IMG/VR virus record: IMGVR_UViG_3300046820_000975
Span: 1 to 64,000 of that record
Length of the DNA: 64,000 bases
Reading direction: 5' to 3' (one strand)
Source: a virus
Part shown: piece after piece, positions 33,894-41,580 of the stretch
Position numbering within the stretch: position 1 is the first letter of the stretch
Layout of the letters: every line of letters begins with the position of its first letter
Translations under genes and position numbers: made by a program
Notes under the pieces: generated by a model
What the model was told of the DNA's origin: nothing
What the model saw: the letters and a program-made list of their open reading frames with translations, nothing else
Databases searched by the model: none

Positions 33894-34394
33894 TCACATA
33901 AAGTCTTTTGGATTGAATGTTGAATCATCCATTGATGTTCCATTTCCAAAGCGTTTCTTAAAGAATTCACGTAACTCATCACGAACACGCTTACCTTCTT
34001 CATAATCTTCTTTGTCAGCAGCGTTTTTCATACGGTCACGCAACTTCTTTAACGTTTCAACGTCTTCATCAGTTGCTTCAAATGTATCTCCTTGACCTAA
34101 AGTTCTCATCATGTCTTTAAGACCATCAATGAAACCTTCGTCATGATTTGCATCTGAGATATCATCAATCCTTGTATGGATTTCTTTCTTTAAGTTATCA
34201 ATCTCACGTTGCATACGTTCAAGAATACCCAATGCTAAGAAAGGGTTACACTTTGACTGAATAAGGACACCTTTTGGGTTACCTGTATCACTCAATTCAA
34301 TACCAATGACAATGATATTCTCAATAGAATTCTTGTCTGCATCTAACATTTCTGTACGCAAAGATGCGCAGCGATCTAAATACTGTTTAGCCAT
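33894..34394 (-). CDS. Helical protein with UVR-like C-terminal motif
   Basis: 166 residues. The C-terminal part (LKKLRDRMKNAADKEDYEEG then KRVRDELREF) has the spacing of the UVR helical hairpin that UvrB and UvrC use to bind each other. The N-terminal part (IIVIGIELSDTGN) is a small alpha/beta region. It is encoded directly before the MoxR/VWA pair. UVR-type motifs also occur in Clp-associated adaptors, so an adaptor for the AAA+ proteins is a reasonable guess. Confidence 0.5.
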   Translation of the reverse strand: MAKQYLDRCASLRTEMLDADKNSIENIIVIGIELSDTGNPKGVLIQSKCNPFLALGILERMQREIDNLKKEIHTRIDDISDANHDEGFIDGLKDMMRTLGQGDTFEATDEDVETLKKLRDRMKNAADKEDYEEGKRVRDELREFFKKRFGNGTSMDDSTFNPKDFM

Positions 34395-34423
34395 TTTGCT
34401 AAGTTTTTGTTTAGTTAAAATAA

Positions 34424-34735
34424 TTATTTCTTAAGTCCTTCACTGAACATTTTTAGTTCAGTATCACAATCTTCAAGCAGATTCACAATAGGAGACAGAG
34501 TCTTTACCACGTTATGAATAACTTGGTAATACTCAGACTTCTTAAATGAGTCTGCTTGCGTTTGTGTTATGTCATGATAAGTGACACCATTATCGTTTGT
34601 CTTCTGGATTCTTAACTTTTTCAAGTTAGATTCCATAGTATCAACGATGTCCTTCATTTTGTGATAGGTCAAAATGATGTCTTTGTTTGATAAGCCAGCA
34701 TACTTTGGCACTGTTGTTTCAGTAATCTGTGTCAT
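34424..34735 (-). CDS. Helical hypothetical protein
   Basis: 103 residues, mostly helices with regular hydrophobic spacing (DIVDTMESNLKKLRIQK, VVKTLSPIVNLLEDC). No family recognised. It overlaps the next gene by 4 bp. Confidence 0.5.
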   Translation of the reverse strand: MTQITETTVPKYAGLSNKDIILTYHKMKDIVDTMESNLKKLRIQKTNDNGVTYHDITQTQADSFKKSEYYQVIHNVVKTLSPIVNLLEDCDTELKMFSEGLKK

Positions 34736-35256
34736 AACATAGGAGTTTGTGGAGTGATAGATAAAAAATTTGCAGGTAACAACTTTCTGATTATCAATTC
34801 GTTGATAACATCAGTAGTTGTAAACTTGAGAGAGCGCAATGTCACTCCGCTAGGAAGTGGTTCCATCCAGTCACAATCCTTGTCATATCTTATGGAGTTC
34901 TCTCCAAAGATTTGATTGATTAACTTAGTTTCAGCAGCCATGTAACGCTTTGCTTTCATAATGTGAAGAAAACGTGTAGCACGCAAATGATCCTGTTCAA
35001 TTCTGTGTATTGCTTGAGGACTCATAGCACGCTTCTGTGCATCTGAGAACTCTTTCATACCGTACATTAAACGTCTGTACATAGGGCGTTGTATCAGATT
35101 AAGATGTAACCCTTCTTCAATATCAACTGCTGTAGCATTATGCGACGGTTGATTTTGATAAGTGGTTTTACCATACTGATAAAACTTCTTGTCACCCATA
35201 TCTGAGTGCAAGACATAGCAATTGGCATTGCAATTGGCAATTGTAACTTTTGTCAT
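34732..35256 (-). CDS. Hypothetical protein
   Basis: 174 residues. A conserved-looking core of basic helices (RPMYRRLMYGMKEFSDAQKR, RIEQDHLRATRFLHIMKAKR) suggests nucleic-acid or protein binding. No family recognised. Confidence 0.5.
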   Translation of the reverse strand: MTKVTIANCNANCYVLHSDMGDKKFYQYGKTTYQNQPSHNATAVDIEEGLHLNLIQRPMYRRLMYGMKEFSDAQKRAMSPQAIHRIEQDHLRATRFLHIMKAKRYMAAETKLINQIFGENSIRYDKDCDWMEPLPSGVTLRSLKFTTTDVINELIIRKLLPANFLSITPQTPML

Positions 35257-35269
35257 AAAGTTTAAATTT

Positions 35270-35524
35270 TTAAACGTTAAATTTCAAGAACTTATTTTTG
35301 TCCTTGTTGACGATAATATACTCGCAGTTAGTGTATTTCTTACGCGAGCGTGAGACATGATTAATAGCATCTGCTAATTCAATAAACTCACAGGTGTACA
35401 TGTTCTTTGTACTTAAATTAAGACGTATAACCAAATAATGTGGCACAACATGTGAATGCTGTACCACATACTTGATTGGCTCTCTATTTAAATTCTTTCG
35501 CAAGCACCTTAACTTTACTGACAT
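35270..35524 (-). CDS. Small basic hypothetical protein
   Basis: 84 residues from the internal ATG at 35524. A longer start at 35563 would overlap the GH73 gene by 80 bp instead of 41. Very basic N-terminus (MSVKLRCLRKNLNREP), then strands with several His. No family recognised. Confidence 0.4.
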   Translation of the reverse strand: MSVKLRCLRKNLNREPIKYVVQHSHVVPHYLVIRLNLSTKNMYTCEFIELADAINHVSRSRKKYTNCEYIIVNKDKNKFLKFNV

Positions 35525-36020
35525 ACGTGCTATCTTCCGCATAATTCTTTGATAGATACTCATAGTATTCTGCTTCTGAATGTATGTTTTTCAAATAACA
35601 GCACTGGAATAGTGCATAATCAAGAACAGATTCACGCCAGTGTTGATACACTGCGTGTCCATTCTCTGCACCTTTGTTTGTTGATACTCTACCACGAGCT
35701 TCTCTCATACCAAACAAATTGTTGTTAGATTTAAAAATCTGACTACTAAAATGTCCAGTCTCAAGACAAGCTTGTGCATATACGATGTGAGGGAATTGAA
35801 TCTGTAAGTCTTTCAAGTATGACTTAAACGCTTCAGGTGTAAAAGTGTCCGTCGTTGTGACAGACACTTTATACTCCCGCGGTGATTCAAAACCTCTTAC
35901 AAAACCATAGTGGTAACTAGTAAACCCAACTATTGATACAGTCAGTAACCAGACAATCCACCAAGGTTTGGGACGATGTTCTTTGAATTGTAAAGAATTC
36001 AAGTCAAACTTGTAGATCAT
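35484..36020 (-). CDS. Membrane-anchored glucosaminidase (GH73, FlgJ-like)
   Basis: 178 residues: a cytoplasmic stretch, one transmembrane helix (about 21-37), then a GH73 core. HIVYAQACLETGHFSS holds the catalytic Glu in the ETGH motif, followed by NNLFGMREARG and YQHWRESVLDYALF, then YAEDSTYVSKV. It would cut the glycan chains of peptidoglycan in the periplasm. It lies outside the lysis cassette in the leftward block, so it may act early on the envelope rather than in final lysis. Confidence 0.82.
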   Translation of the reverse strand: MIYKFDLNSLQFKEHRPKPWWIVWLLTVSIVGFTSYHYGFVRGFESPREYKVSVTTTDTFTPEAFKSYLKDLQIQFPHIVYAQACLETGHFSSQIFKSNNNLFGMREARGRVSTNKGAENGHAVYQHWRESVLDYALFQCCYLKNIHSEAEYYEYLSKNYAEDSTYVSKVKVLAKEFK

Positions 36021-36565
36021 CTAATCCAACGATTTTTCTCATAGAACATCATTTGTAGACGTTCTAAGTCTTCTGCATTACGAGCAGCAAGATAGTTAGT
36101 GTTCATGTTAATCCACTCGCATAACGCTTCATTTGACACATCATCAAATCTTTCTTCATTTGCTACGTGCCATATGTAATTGGCAAGTATCTCTTGAAGT
36201 TTATAACTTGTAGGTATGTCATGGTAGAATTCAAAGTTAACAGGTTCTGATATCTGTTCTAATTCACCATTAGTATCTCTCTTGTAAAGAGGAGTGCTTA
36301 ACGAAGCGTTCCACCTGTAGGTAGTCCTATATTCTCTGTAGAGATTAAAGACTGCTGACAATAGTTCTACCACCATATCACCAATAAGGAATACCTCAAG
36401 GGTGATATAGATAGGTAGAATACGTGGGTTATTTACAAACAACAACTTATCATAGAATGCTTCATAGAGTGTAGTACCAATTAGCAATCCTGCCAAGGTC
36501 ATACATAGAACTCTGAATATTCTGACAAGTTTCTGTTTTCTGCGGGACCTAAACTTATTTAGCAT
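36017..36565 (-). CDS. Two-helix membrane protein
   Basis: 182 residues: basic N-terminus, transmembrane helices around 14-34 and 50-72, and a soluble C-terminal domain (YHDIPTSYKLQEILANYIWH). It overlaps the GH73 gene by 4 bp, so the two membrane proteins may act together. Family unknown. Confidence 0.55.
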   Translation of the reverse strand: MLNKFRSRRKQKLVRIFRVLCMTLAGLLIGTTLYEAFYDKLLFVNNPRILPIYITLEVFLIGDMVVELLSAVFNLYREYRTTYRWNASLSTPLYKRDTNGELEQISEPVNFEFYHDIPTSYKLQEILANYIWHVANEERFDDVSNEALCEWINMNTNYLAARNAEDLERLQMMFYEKNRWIR

Positions 36566-37061
36566 ACTCAGCTACGATTTTAGAAATAAACTCTTCATGA
36601 GTCATGTCTTCGTTAGCAAAGTAATCCTCTAAAGTAATCTTGTGGCTGATTTCTTCTATTGTAGGAATACCTAAACGAGAATTGTCATGTCCACGGTGTG
36701 GTTCATGTAGAACTGCCAAAGACTTTGGTTTACCATTCTCTTCGCCAACGTATGTCACACTTGAATAATAACCAGAACGATTTCTTATCAAAGAAGCATT
36801 CCAACCAAAGTGGAAGGTATCATCTGAGTACTTATCAATACAAGTGTCGCGTAAATTTTCAAACTCTTCTTCAAGGTTTTTCAAGTTATTGTATAAACTG
36901 TTTAACTCCTTCAGTTTTGATTCTGCTTGTTTGAACTCAGGAGTTTTCTTTACGTCAGCAAACTTTTTGTTGTTTTGCTGTTTACGCTTTGTAACGATTT
37001 CGTCTTGGATACGTGTAGCGAGAATCTTCACTACATTCTGGGGCATAGTTTTCTTTGCCAT
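36555..37061 (-). CDS. Coiled-coil hypothetical protein
   Basis: 168 residues. A basic Lys-rich start, a coiled-coil stretch (ESKLKELNSLYNNLKNLEEE), then a beta-rich C-terminal half (FHFGWNASLIRN, SSVTYVGEENG). No family recognised. Confidence 0.5.
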   Translation of the reverse strand: MAKKTMPQNVVKILATRIQDEIVTKRKQQNNKKFADVKKTPEFKQAESKLKELNSLYNNLKNLEEEFENLRDTCIDKYSDDTFHFGWNASLIRNRSGYYSSVTYVGEENGKPKSLAVLHEPHRGHDNSRLGIPTIEEISHKITLEDYFANEDMTHEEFISKIVAEYAK

Positions 37062-37075
37062 GATTTGTTATTGGT

Positions 37076-37435
37076 TTAAATGTTATTACTTTTTGAGAAC
37101 TTTGTAACTTCTGAGAACTTACCGTTTACATAGCGGTGAAATATCAGCGTGTCACAGCGTTCATCTTCCATACAATCTTGGGTATAAGAACCCGCGTGTG
37201 TCTTAGAGCGGATAGTACCAAAGTACTTAGTACCTGTGGTAGTGATATACTCATAAGCAGCGTAGGGTCTCTTAACAGTTTCGCGGTGGATGCTACCATC
37301 CTCTTCATAGTAAAGAGCATCATAGTAACCGCATTGATCACAAAAGGTGGTCTCTCCTTCTTCTATAAGAAGATAAAGACTTGCATGATGATTGTCACAG
37401 TAAGGACAAATACATTCTTCTTGTGTAGTAGACAT
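37076..37435 (-). CDS. Zinc-ribbon hypothetical protein
   Basis: 119 residues. ICPYCDNHH and FCDQCGYYD form a classic two-knuckle zinc ribbon at the N-terminus; a beta-rich domain follows (AAYEYITTTGTKYFGTI). Possibly a nucleic-acid-binding regulator. Confidence 0.55.
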   Translation of the reverse strand: MSTTQEECICPYCDNHHASLYLLIEEGETTFCDQCGYYDALYYEEDGSIHRETVKRPYAAYEYITTTGTKYFGTIRSKTHAGSYTQDCMEDERCDTLIFHRYVNGKFSEVTKFSKSNNI

Positions 37436-37543
37436 AAGTTAGTTCTGATTAAAAGTTAATGATTTCTTGAGTACATTGACTAGTTGCTATCTAGTGTCGC
37501 GACTTTTGTGGCTAACTAGCACTTTAGTTAAGGGTGATAGAAG

Positions 37544-37570
37544 GTGAGAGTGGTGTTTTACCACCCTCAC
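37544..37570 (-). terminator. Hairpin after the first small-gene unit
   Basis: GTGAGAGTGGT and ACCACCCTCAC form an 11-bp stem with one mismatch, 31 bases downstream of the leftward gene ending at 37601. Confidence 0.55.
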
Positions 37571-37600
37571 AATCAATCACTTACGCACAAATACCACCAA

Positions 37601-38092
37601 TTAAGATGGTAAGTTAGCAGCTTTACGTGCAGCTAAGAACTCACGCACCTCAGCGGTGTTGTCATTCTGTACTTTAACGTCAGCAGTAGTACCTGTCTCA
37701 TCATAGAAAGAGTATCTGATGATACGCTCTCCACCATAAGTAAGTTCCATGCCATCATTACCTGCACGTTTTACGTACGATTTGATAGCATCTTCCCACG
37801 TCATTGCTTTGTCATTGTGGATGACATTAACAATATGGTCAGGAACTTCAGATTCTAAATACTCTTGAACGCAAATACGTCCTGGCATAGTACCATACTT
37901 GGCGTCTTTAATTAACCCTTGAAGGTCAGACACTTTACCGCGTATTAAACAACTCTTCTCCTTTACAGAGATGAAGCCATTGTTAATACTACGTACGCTT
38001 TCAGACAAGCGAATGTAACCATACTCAGGGTTACTGTCATAAGCTGTGAACATTGCACCAGCTTTGTTAGGCATAATTCTTACATTAGACAT
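37601..38092 (-). CDS. Hypothetical protein, tandem paralogue A
   Basis: 163 residues from the ATG at 38092 (MSNVRIMPNKAG). A longer reading would be Pro-rich sequence from a skewed leader. It shares a plan with the gene at 38383: YDSNPEYGY, PGRICVQEYLESEVP, RIIRYSFYDE, DVKVQNDN and the same C-terminus ANLPS. Function unknown; the two look like a duplicated, compact domain protein. The leader element (GGGTGTTTGG on the + strand, 38120-38129) lies 28 bases upstream. Confidence 0.65.
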   Translation of the reverse strand: MSNVRIMPNKAGAMFTAYDSNPEYGYIRLSESVRSINNGFISVKEKSCLIRGKVSDLQGLIKDAKYGTMPGRICVQEYLESEVPDHIVNVIHNDKAMTWEDAIKSYVKRAGNDGMELTYGGERIIRYSFYDETGTTADVKVQNDNTAEVREFLAARKAANLPS

Positions 38093-38347
38093 AAGGTGTA
38101 AATTTAGATTAGATTGGTTGGGTGTTTGGAATGGGGTTGTGAATGGGGGTAGTGGGTGGGATGGTAGTGGGTTTGTGTACATGGTTTTGATTTGGTCTTG
38201 ATTCCTTGCGGGGTACAGTTCTGATTATCCATGAGAGTTTGACTGGGTACACTATTGCTGTAACCCTTTCTGAGTATTTGGGGTGGTTGGAATGGGATAG
38301 TGAATTGGTGTACCCTGTTTTGTGGACAGGGTTGTGGACAAGGTGTA

Positions 38348-38371
38348 GAGCGTAGCATTTCTACTACGCTC
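38348..38371 (-). terminator. Hairpin between tandem paralogues
   Basis: GAGCGTAG and CTACGCTC form a perfect 8-bp stem with an 8-base loop just after the leftward gene ending at 38383. The ~290 bases 38093-38382 around it hold no convincing gene. They are strongly G/T-rich on the + strand and contain the leader element at 38120. Confidence 0.6.
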
Positions 38372-38382
38372 ACTGTCCTTGT

Positions 38383-38877
38383 TTAGGAAGGCAAGTTAGC
38401 ACCGCCTGCACGTACTGCTGTACGCCATTGGGCAATCTCTTCCTGGTTGTCGTGTTCTACACGCACGTCTTGCATAACGTTATCAGGGTCGTAATCTGTG
38501 AAACGCAAGATTCTGTCTCCTTCTTTACGCAAGTAAGGAGCATCATCTTGTGGACGTTTCAAGAATGGTTGTACTGCTACTTCATAGTCAACGTCTGAAC
38601 GTAGACGTGACTTAAAAGATTCAGGACATTCACTCTCTGTGAACTCTCTAACAACTATCTGTCCTGGTACAGGACTGTTAGCATAAGTGTTGACAAACAT
38701 TTGAAGAATGTCTTTCTTAGCACGCAAGATAGTGGTGCGTGTCTGCTTGTCAATGAACCCGCCTGCTCTGTGTACAATCTTATCAGATTGCATAACGCAG
38801 TATGCGAATTCAGGGTTAGACGCGTAGTAACGAACTTTGTTACCTGTCTTTGGGTCTGTAATGATAGTTACTGACAT
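38383..38877 (-). CDS. Hypothetical protein, tandem paralogue B
   Basis: 164 residues (MSVTIITDPKTGNKVRYYAS). Shared features with the gene at 37601: YASNPEFAY, PGQIVVREFTESECP, DRILRFTDYD, DVRVEHDNQEE and final ANLPS. More Cys and Arg than its partner. Preceded by the leader element at 38905-38914 and followed by its own hairpin, so it is probably monocistronic. Confidence 0.65.
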   Translation of the reverse strand: MSVTIITDPKTGNKVRYYASNPEFAYCVMQSDKIVHRAGGFIDKQTRTTILRAKKDILQMFVNTYANSPVPGQIVVREFTESECPESFKSRLRSDVDYEVAVQPFLKRPQDDAPYLRKEGDRILRFTDYDPDNVMQDVRVEHDNQEEIAQWRTAVRAGGANLPS

Positions 38878-38925
38878 AGTTATGGGGATTTAATTAGTGA
38901 CGTTGGGTGTTTGGGTGTAGTGGTG

Positions 38926-38955
38926 GGTAGGTAGAGTTTGTGTACCCTACCTACC
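38926..38955 (-). terminator. Hairpin after the gene at 38964
   Basis: GGTAGGTAG (38926-38934) pairs with CTACCTACC (38947-38955), 9 bp, immediately downstream of the leftward stop. Confidence 0.6.
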
Positions 38956-38963
38956 TTACTACC

Positions 38964-39377
38964 TTATAGTTTCGCAAACAAGTCTCTCATTTCTTGTGGA
39001 GTACTGTCTTTGAAGCGTCTGTTTGCTAATACAGCAAGTTTAAAAGACTGGCTTTGCAATTTGAATTTGAGACTGATAATCTCTGTTTCCAAACTTTTAA
39101 CCTTGTCTTTGTACTGTTGTTCTACAGTACCTGTGTATCTGTTAAGCATACGTTCATCAGGTGTGCTGTCAACAATACAATCGTACAAGTCTGTCACAAG
39201 TATTGTGTAGTTACTTGGTGTAAAATTGTCTACAGGGATTTGTAGATACTTGGACACAGCAATGCTTTCGTAAGAACAGAATACGCTTACTTTAACTTTG
39301 ATTCTGCGTACATAACCGTTTTCAGTTTCAAGTTGATAGTCTGAACAGGTTGCGAGGGGGATGCGTTGTTTTTGCAT
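38964..39377 (-). CDS. Hypothetical protein with C-terminal coiled coil
   Basis: 137 residues: a beta-rich N-terminal half (YVRRIKVKVSVFCSYESIAV) and a helical C-terminal half (QQYKDKVKSLETEIISLKFK) that should form a coiled coil. Own leader element (39404-39413) and own hairpin. Family unknown. Confidence 0.6.
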   Translation of the reverse strand: MQKQRIPLATCSDYQLETENGYVRRIKVKVSVFCSYESIAVSKYLQIPVDNFTPSNYTILVTDLYDCIVDSTPDERMLNRYTGTVEQQYKDKVKSLETEIISLKFKLQSQSFKLAVLANRRFKDSTPQEMRDLFAKL

Positions 39378-39435
39378 AGGTATGAGTTTTAGTTAGATAG
39401 ATAGGGTGTTTGGAAATGAAATGAGAATGTATACA

Positions 39436-39463
39436 ACAGCACTACCTATTAGAATAGTGCTGT
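39436..39463 (-). terminator. Hairpin after the gene at 39492
   Basis: ACAGCACTA and TAGTGCTGT form a perfect 9-bp stem with a 10-base loop, 12 bases beyond the parS-like palindrome. Confidence 0.55.
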
Positions 39464-39474
39464 ATTGTACACAA

Positions 39475-39490
39475 TGTTCCACGTGGAACA
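39475..39490. promoter_or_regulatory. parS-like 16-bp palindrome
   Basis: TGTTCCACGTGGAACA is a perfect palindrome that fits the bacterial centromere consensus TGTTNCACGTGNAACA bound by ParB/Noc proteins. It lies in the intergenic space right after the gene ending at 39492. Having no loop, it is a poor RNA hairpin and is more likely a protein-binding DNA site. No parB or parA is seen in this window. I noticed no second copy. Confidence 0.55.
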
Positions 39491-39491
39491 A

Positions 39492-40043
39492 TTAGTGGTT
39501 CTCAGGAACAGGTGGTAACTCAGATACCCAATTCAAATACTGACTGCCTTTAATCCATTCATTGTTTTCTTTTGCATTGCGTGTGTTAGACTCAATGTCT
39601 TTGAGTTTCTCACAAGTTGTAGTCATGTAAGACGGTACAAGTCTGTCTTCAAAGAAATCAGTTGGCGTTTCAGTTTCTGTTGCATAAGTATCGTCTGTGA
39701 AATACTTACGTGATGTCTTTACTGACATGTAACTGATGACAACCTTATTAGTAATAGGGTTGTAAGATTCAATGTTACCGTCAATCAAATGAGTTTCAAC
39801 GCGTTCATCTTTCTTACTACGATACATAGCAAATACAGTTTGATTGATAGGCATCTGGTTGATGCTTTCATCATTAATACAGAACAGCATATCAAGGAGC
39901 GTGTTTACTTGGTCATTGCTGAATTCTGAATTTAACGCTTCAATGATTACAGGCATGTTTCTTGCAAACAAAATTGAGTTGTTTGTAATAGCATTGTGAC
40001 CTGCCTTGATGATTAGTTCTTGTTGTTTTTTTGAGAGTTCCAT
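39492..40043 (-). CDS. Hypothetical protein
   Basis: 183 residues (MELSKKQQELIIKAGHNA). Mostly helical N-terminal half, then strands (NKVVISYMSVKTSRKYF) and an acidic helical end. Own leader element (40080-40089). Family unknown. Confidence 0.6.
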   Translation of the reverse strand: MELSKKQQELIIKAGHNAITNNSILFARNMPVIIEALNSEFSNDQVNTLLDMLFCINDESINQMPINQTVFAMYRSKKDERVETHLIDGNIESYNPITNKVVISYMSVKTSRKYFTDDTYATETETPTDFFEDRLVPSYMTTTCEKLKDIESNTRNAKENNEWIKGSQYLNWVSELPPVPENH

Positions 40044-40095
40044 GATTAGTGGGGTTTATAGTTAATAATTAGTTTAAAAGGGTGTTTGGGTTATT

Positions 40096-40129
40096 AAACC
40101 CCCTATATCATTTCTGGTATAGGGAGTTT
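40096..40129 (-). terminator. Hairpin overlapping the end of the gene at 40103
   Basis: AAACCCCCTATA and TATAGGGAGTTT form a 12-bp stem with one wobble and a 10-base loop, followed leftward by TTTAAT. Confidence 0.65.
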
Positions 40130-40351
40130 AACAAACATTTTCTTACCTGACGCGCTTACTTTAAACTTGCGAAAGGTGTTTACAAATACGCCAGTATTGT
40201 CTATGTGCGTAAATTGTTTCATAGCACGTAGATGGTTGATGGCACCTATTCTTGTAGGGAATGTTTTGGTGCTATCAATGGAGAAACTTATTTCTCCTAA
40301 CTCATTAAAGAACTGCGTAGTGTAGTTCAGTTGGAATAAAGTCTTTTGCAT
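40103..40351 (-). CDS. Small hypothetical protein (82 aa)
   Basis: 82 residues, MQKTLFQLNYTTQFFNELGE, beta-rich with a helix (RIGAINHLRAMKQFTH) and ending KLPIPEMI. Own leader element (40375-40384). Family unknown. Confidence 0.6.
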   Translation of the reverse strand: MQKTLFQLNYTTQFFNELGEISFSIDSTKTFPTRIGAINHLRAMKQFTHIDNTGVFVNTFRKFKVSASGKKMFVKLPIPEMI

Positions 40352-40384
40352 ATGGTTTATATTTAGTTATCAAAGGGTGTTTGG

Positions 40385-40880
40385 AAATGAATAGTCAATC
40401 GTTTTGATCACATGTGGCAGCAGGTGGTTTGGTACTGATGCGTGGTTTTGATATCGAGTTTTGATATCAGTGCACACGTTGAGTTAATCCATTCACTTCA
40501 CTGTTGGCTATGGTCTTACAACCAACAGTGATTTGAATTTCAAGCATTACTACAGCGCCTATCTGTAGTACAAGTTCCCAGCTGGACACTTATATCCCTT
40601 TCGGGGGACTGACCCTACACTGCTGTAAGGTGACTGTACTGTTGACTGCTCATCCTGACCAGGACTTCCTTGTAGTTTTTACATATTCACTCCCAACAGC
40701 GAGTAATATAACTCAACCTATAAAGGTTAAGAGAAGCAACAACACATCAAATGCTTATAATGTGTTATTGCTAAAAATAACTGTAACAGACACTTTCAGT
40801 CTGAAGCTCCCGCACTCTTTGTAGAGGTCTAGGGCGCATTTGCAATACCTTTACAGGATTACAGTTATGTTAGTTTATTT
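40385..40880 (-). ncRNA. Candidate large structured non-coding RNA (~0.5 kb)
   Basis: No credible gene lies between 40352 and 40942. The + strand frame of 64 codons at 40630 looks like noise. The stretch is full of strong inverted repeats. TCACTGTTGG/CCAACAGTGA (40498-40507 with 40522-40531) is a perfect 10-bp stem. TACTACAG/CTGTAGTA (40548-40570) has 8 bp and a 7-base loop. GCAACAACACAT/ATGTGTTATTGC (40736-40771) has 12 bp with one wobble. ATAACTGTAA/TTACAGTTAT (40777-40786 with 40859-40868) is a 10-bp long-range closing stem that directly abuts hairpin CAGAC/GTCTG (40787-40803). The CCAAACACCC leader element precedes it at 40881-40890, as it does the neighbouring genes, implying leftward transcription. 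TTTTGATATC is repeated at 40446 and 40459. The size class recalls phage-borne GOLLD/ROOL RNAs, but no match is claimed. Confidence 0.6.
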
Positions 40881-40900
40881 GGGTGTTTGGAAATGACTAG

Positions 40901-40931
40901 AAAAAAAGGTGAGCAGTTTATTCACGTGCTC
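40901..40931 (-). terminator. Intrinsic terminator after the gene at 40943
   Basis: GAGCA (40911-40915) pairs with TGCTC (40927-40931), followed leftward by seven T. The same TGAGCAGTTTA...TGCTCAGG pattern recurs at 41338-41362. Confidence 0.65.
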
Positions 40932-40942
40932 AGGTGTAGCAG

Positions 40943-41299
40943 TTAACATTCAGGAGATTGATTCTCCAATGCGTTGAGTTCACACTCATTTTTTAAATCT
41001 TCCATGTGACTGTACCAAGGAACATATGTTATAACATTGCGAGGAATATCAATGAATCCTGTACCTGCTACCATGTGGTGTACTCTTTGGTCATCAAGGT
41101 TAATAATGACATCTCCTACACATGTGCTTCTTTTATCAAGGAGAGCATACTCTTCTGAGAAATCATTTTGTGCTAACTTAAATGCGTCTTCCAGCGAGTT
41201 AGCTTCAAGAGAATGTATAAGGTCATACTTATATACACCGCTTTTCATCTCATGGTTTATTGCACCAGTTGATGGGTGAAAAATAAGAAATGTTTTCAT
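40943..41299 (-). CDS. Hypothetical protein
   Basis: 118 residues from the ATG at 41299 (MKTFLIFHPSTGAINHE). Upstream codons run into a repeated terminator. The sequence has helix LEANSLEDAFKLAQND and strands DVIINLDDQRVHHMV. The LEANSLEDAFKLAQ phrase is typical of short phage proteins, but the family is not identified. Confidence 0.6.
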   Translation of the reverse strand: MKTFLIFHPSTGAINHEMKSGVYKYDLIHSLEANSLEDAFKLAQNDFSEEYALLDKRSTCVGDVIINLDDQRVHHMVAGTGFIDIPRNVITYVPWYSHMEDLKNECELNALENQSPEC

Positions 41300-41333
41300 G
41301 TTACAATTGTTTTTGTTGGTTATTAAATGATTG

Positions 41334-41360
41334 AAAATGAGCAGTTTAGTGTCATGCTCA
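41334..41360 (-). terminator. Intrinsic terminator after the lipoprotein gene
   Basis: TGAGCA and TGCTCA form a 6-bp stem with an 11-base loop, followed leftward by TTTTC. It is a near copy of the terminator at 40901-40931. Confidence 0.6.
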
Positions 41361-41370
41361 GGACAGTTCT

Positions 41371-41493
41371 TTAGTGTATTGGACCACAAGTTTGGTGGTA
41401 TACACGCCATTGCTTACAGTTGTGCGACTCAGTAGCACAAGAAGCGAACAATACTATGCTTAAAAGCACGATGATGTAGAAAGAGAATTTCAT
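41371..41493 (-). CDS. Small lipoprotein (40 aa)
   Basis: 40 residues from the ATG at 41493: MKFSFYIIVLLSIVLFASC, a signal peptide with a lipobox (FASC), then a short Cys-containing mature part (ESHNCKQWRVYHQTC). Small phage lipoproteins often block receptors and exclude superinfecting phage. A variant leader element lies at 41524-41533. The assignment as lipoprotein is from the lipobox; function is inferred. Confidence 0.6.
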   Translation of the reverse strand: MKFSFYIIVLLSIVLFASCATESHNCKQWRVYHQTCGPIH

Positions 41494-41534
41494 GAGTGAA
41501 ATATTTATTTGGTTAGTTAATGAGGGTGTTGGGT

Positions 41535-41570
41535 GACCAAAGGCGTGCAATCTATACACGCCAAATGGTC
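41535..41570 (-). terminator. Hairpin between small membrane-protein genes
   Basis: GGCGTG (41542-41547) pairs with CACGCC (41557-41562), with an outer GACCA/TGGTC pair. Confidence 0.55.
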
Positions 41571-41580
41571 AAACCAAAAA

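Noticed and set aside
38104-38373. 89-codon leftward frame rich in Pro, Gln and His
   Set aside because: Reflects the skewed leader sequence; it contains the shared leader element and a hairpin, and has no coherent domain.
40630-40824. 64-codon rightward frame inside the structured region
   Set aside because: Opposite to the leader element, no ribosome-binding context, and it overlaps several long stems that better explain the sequence.
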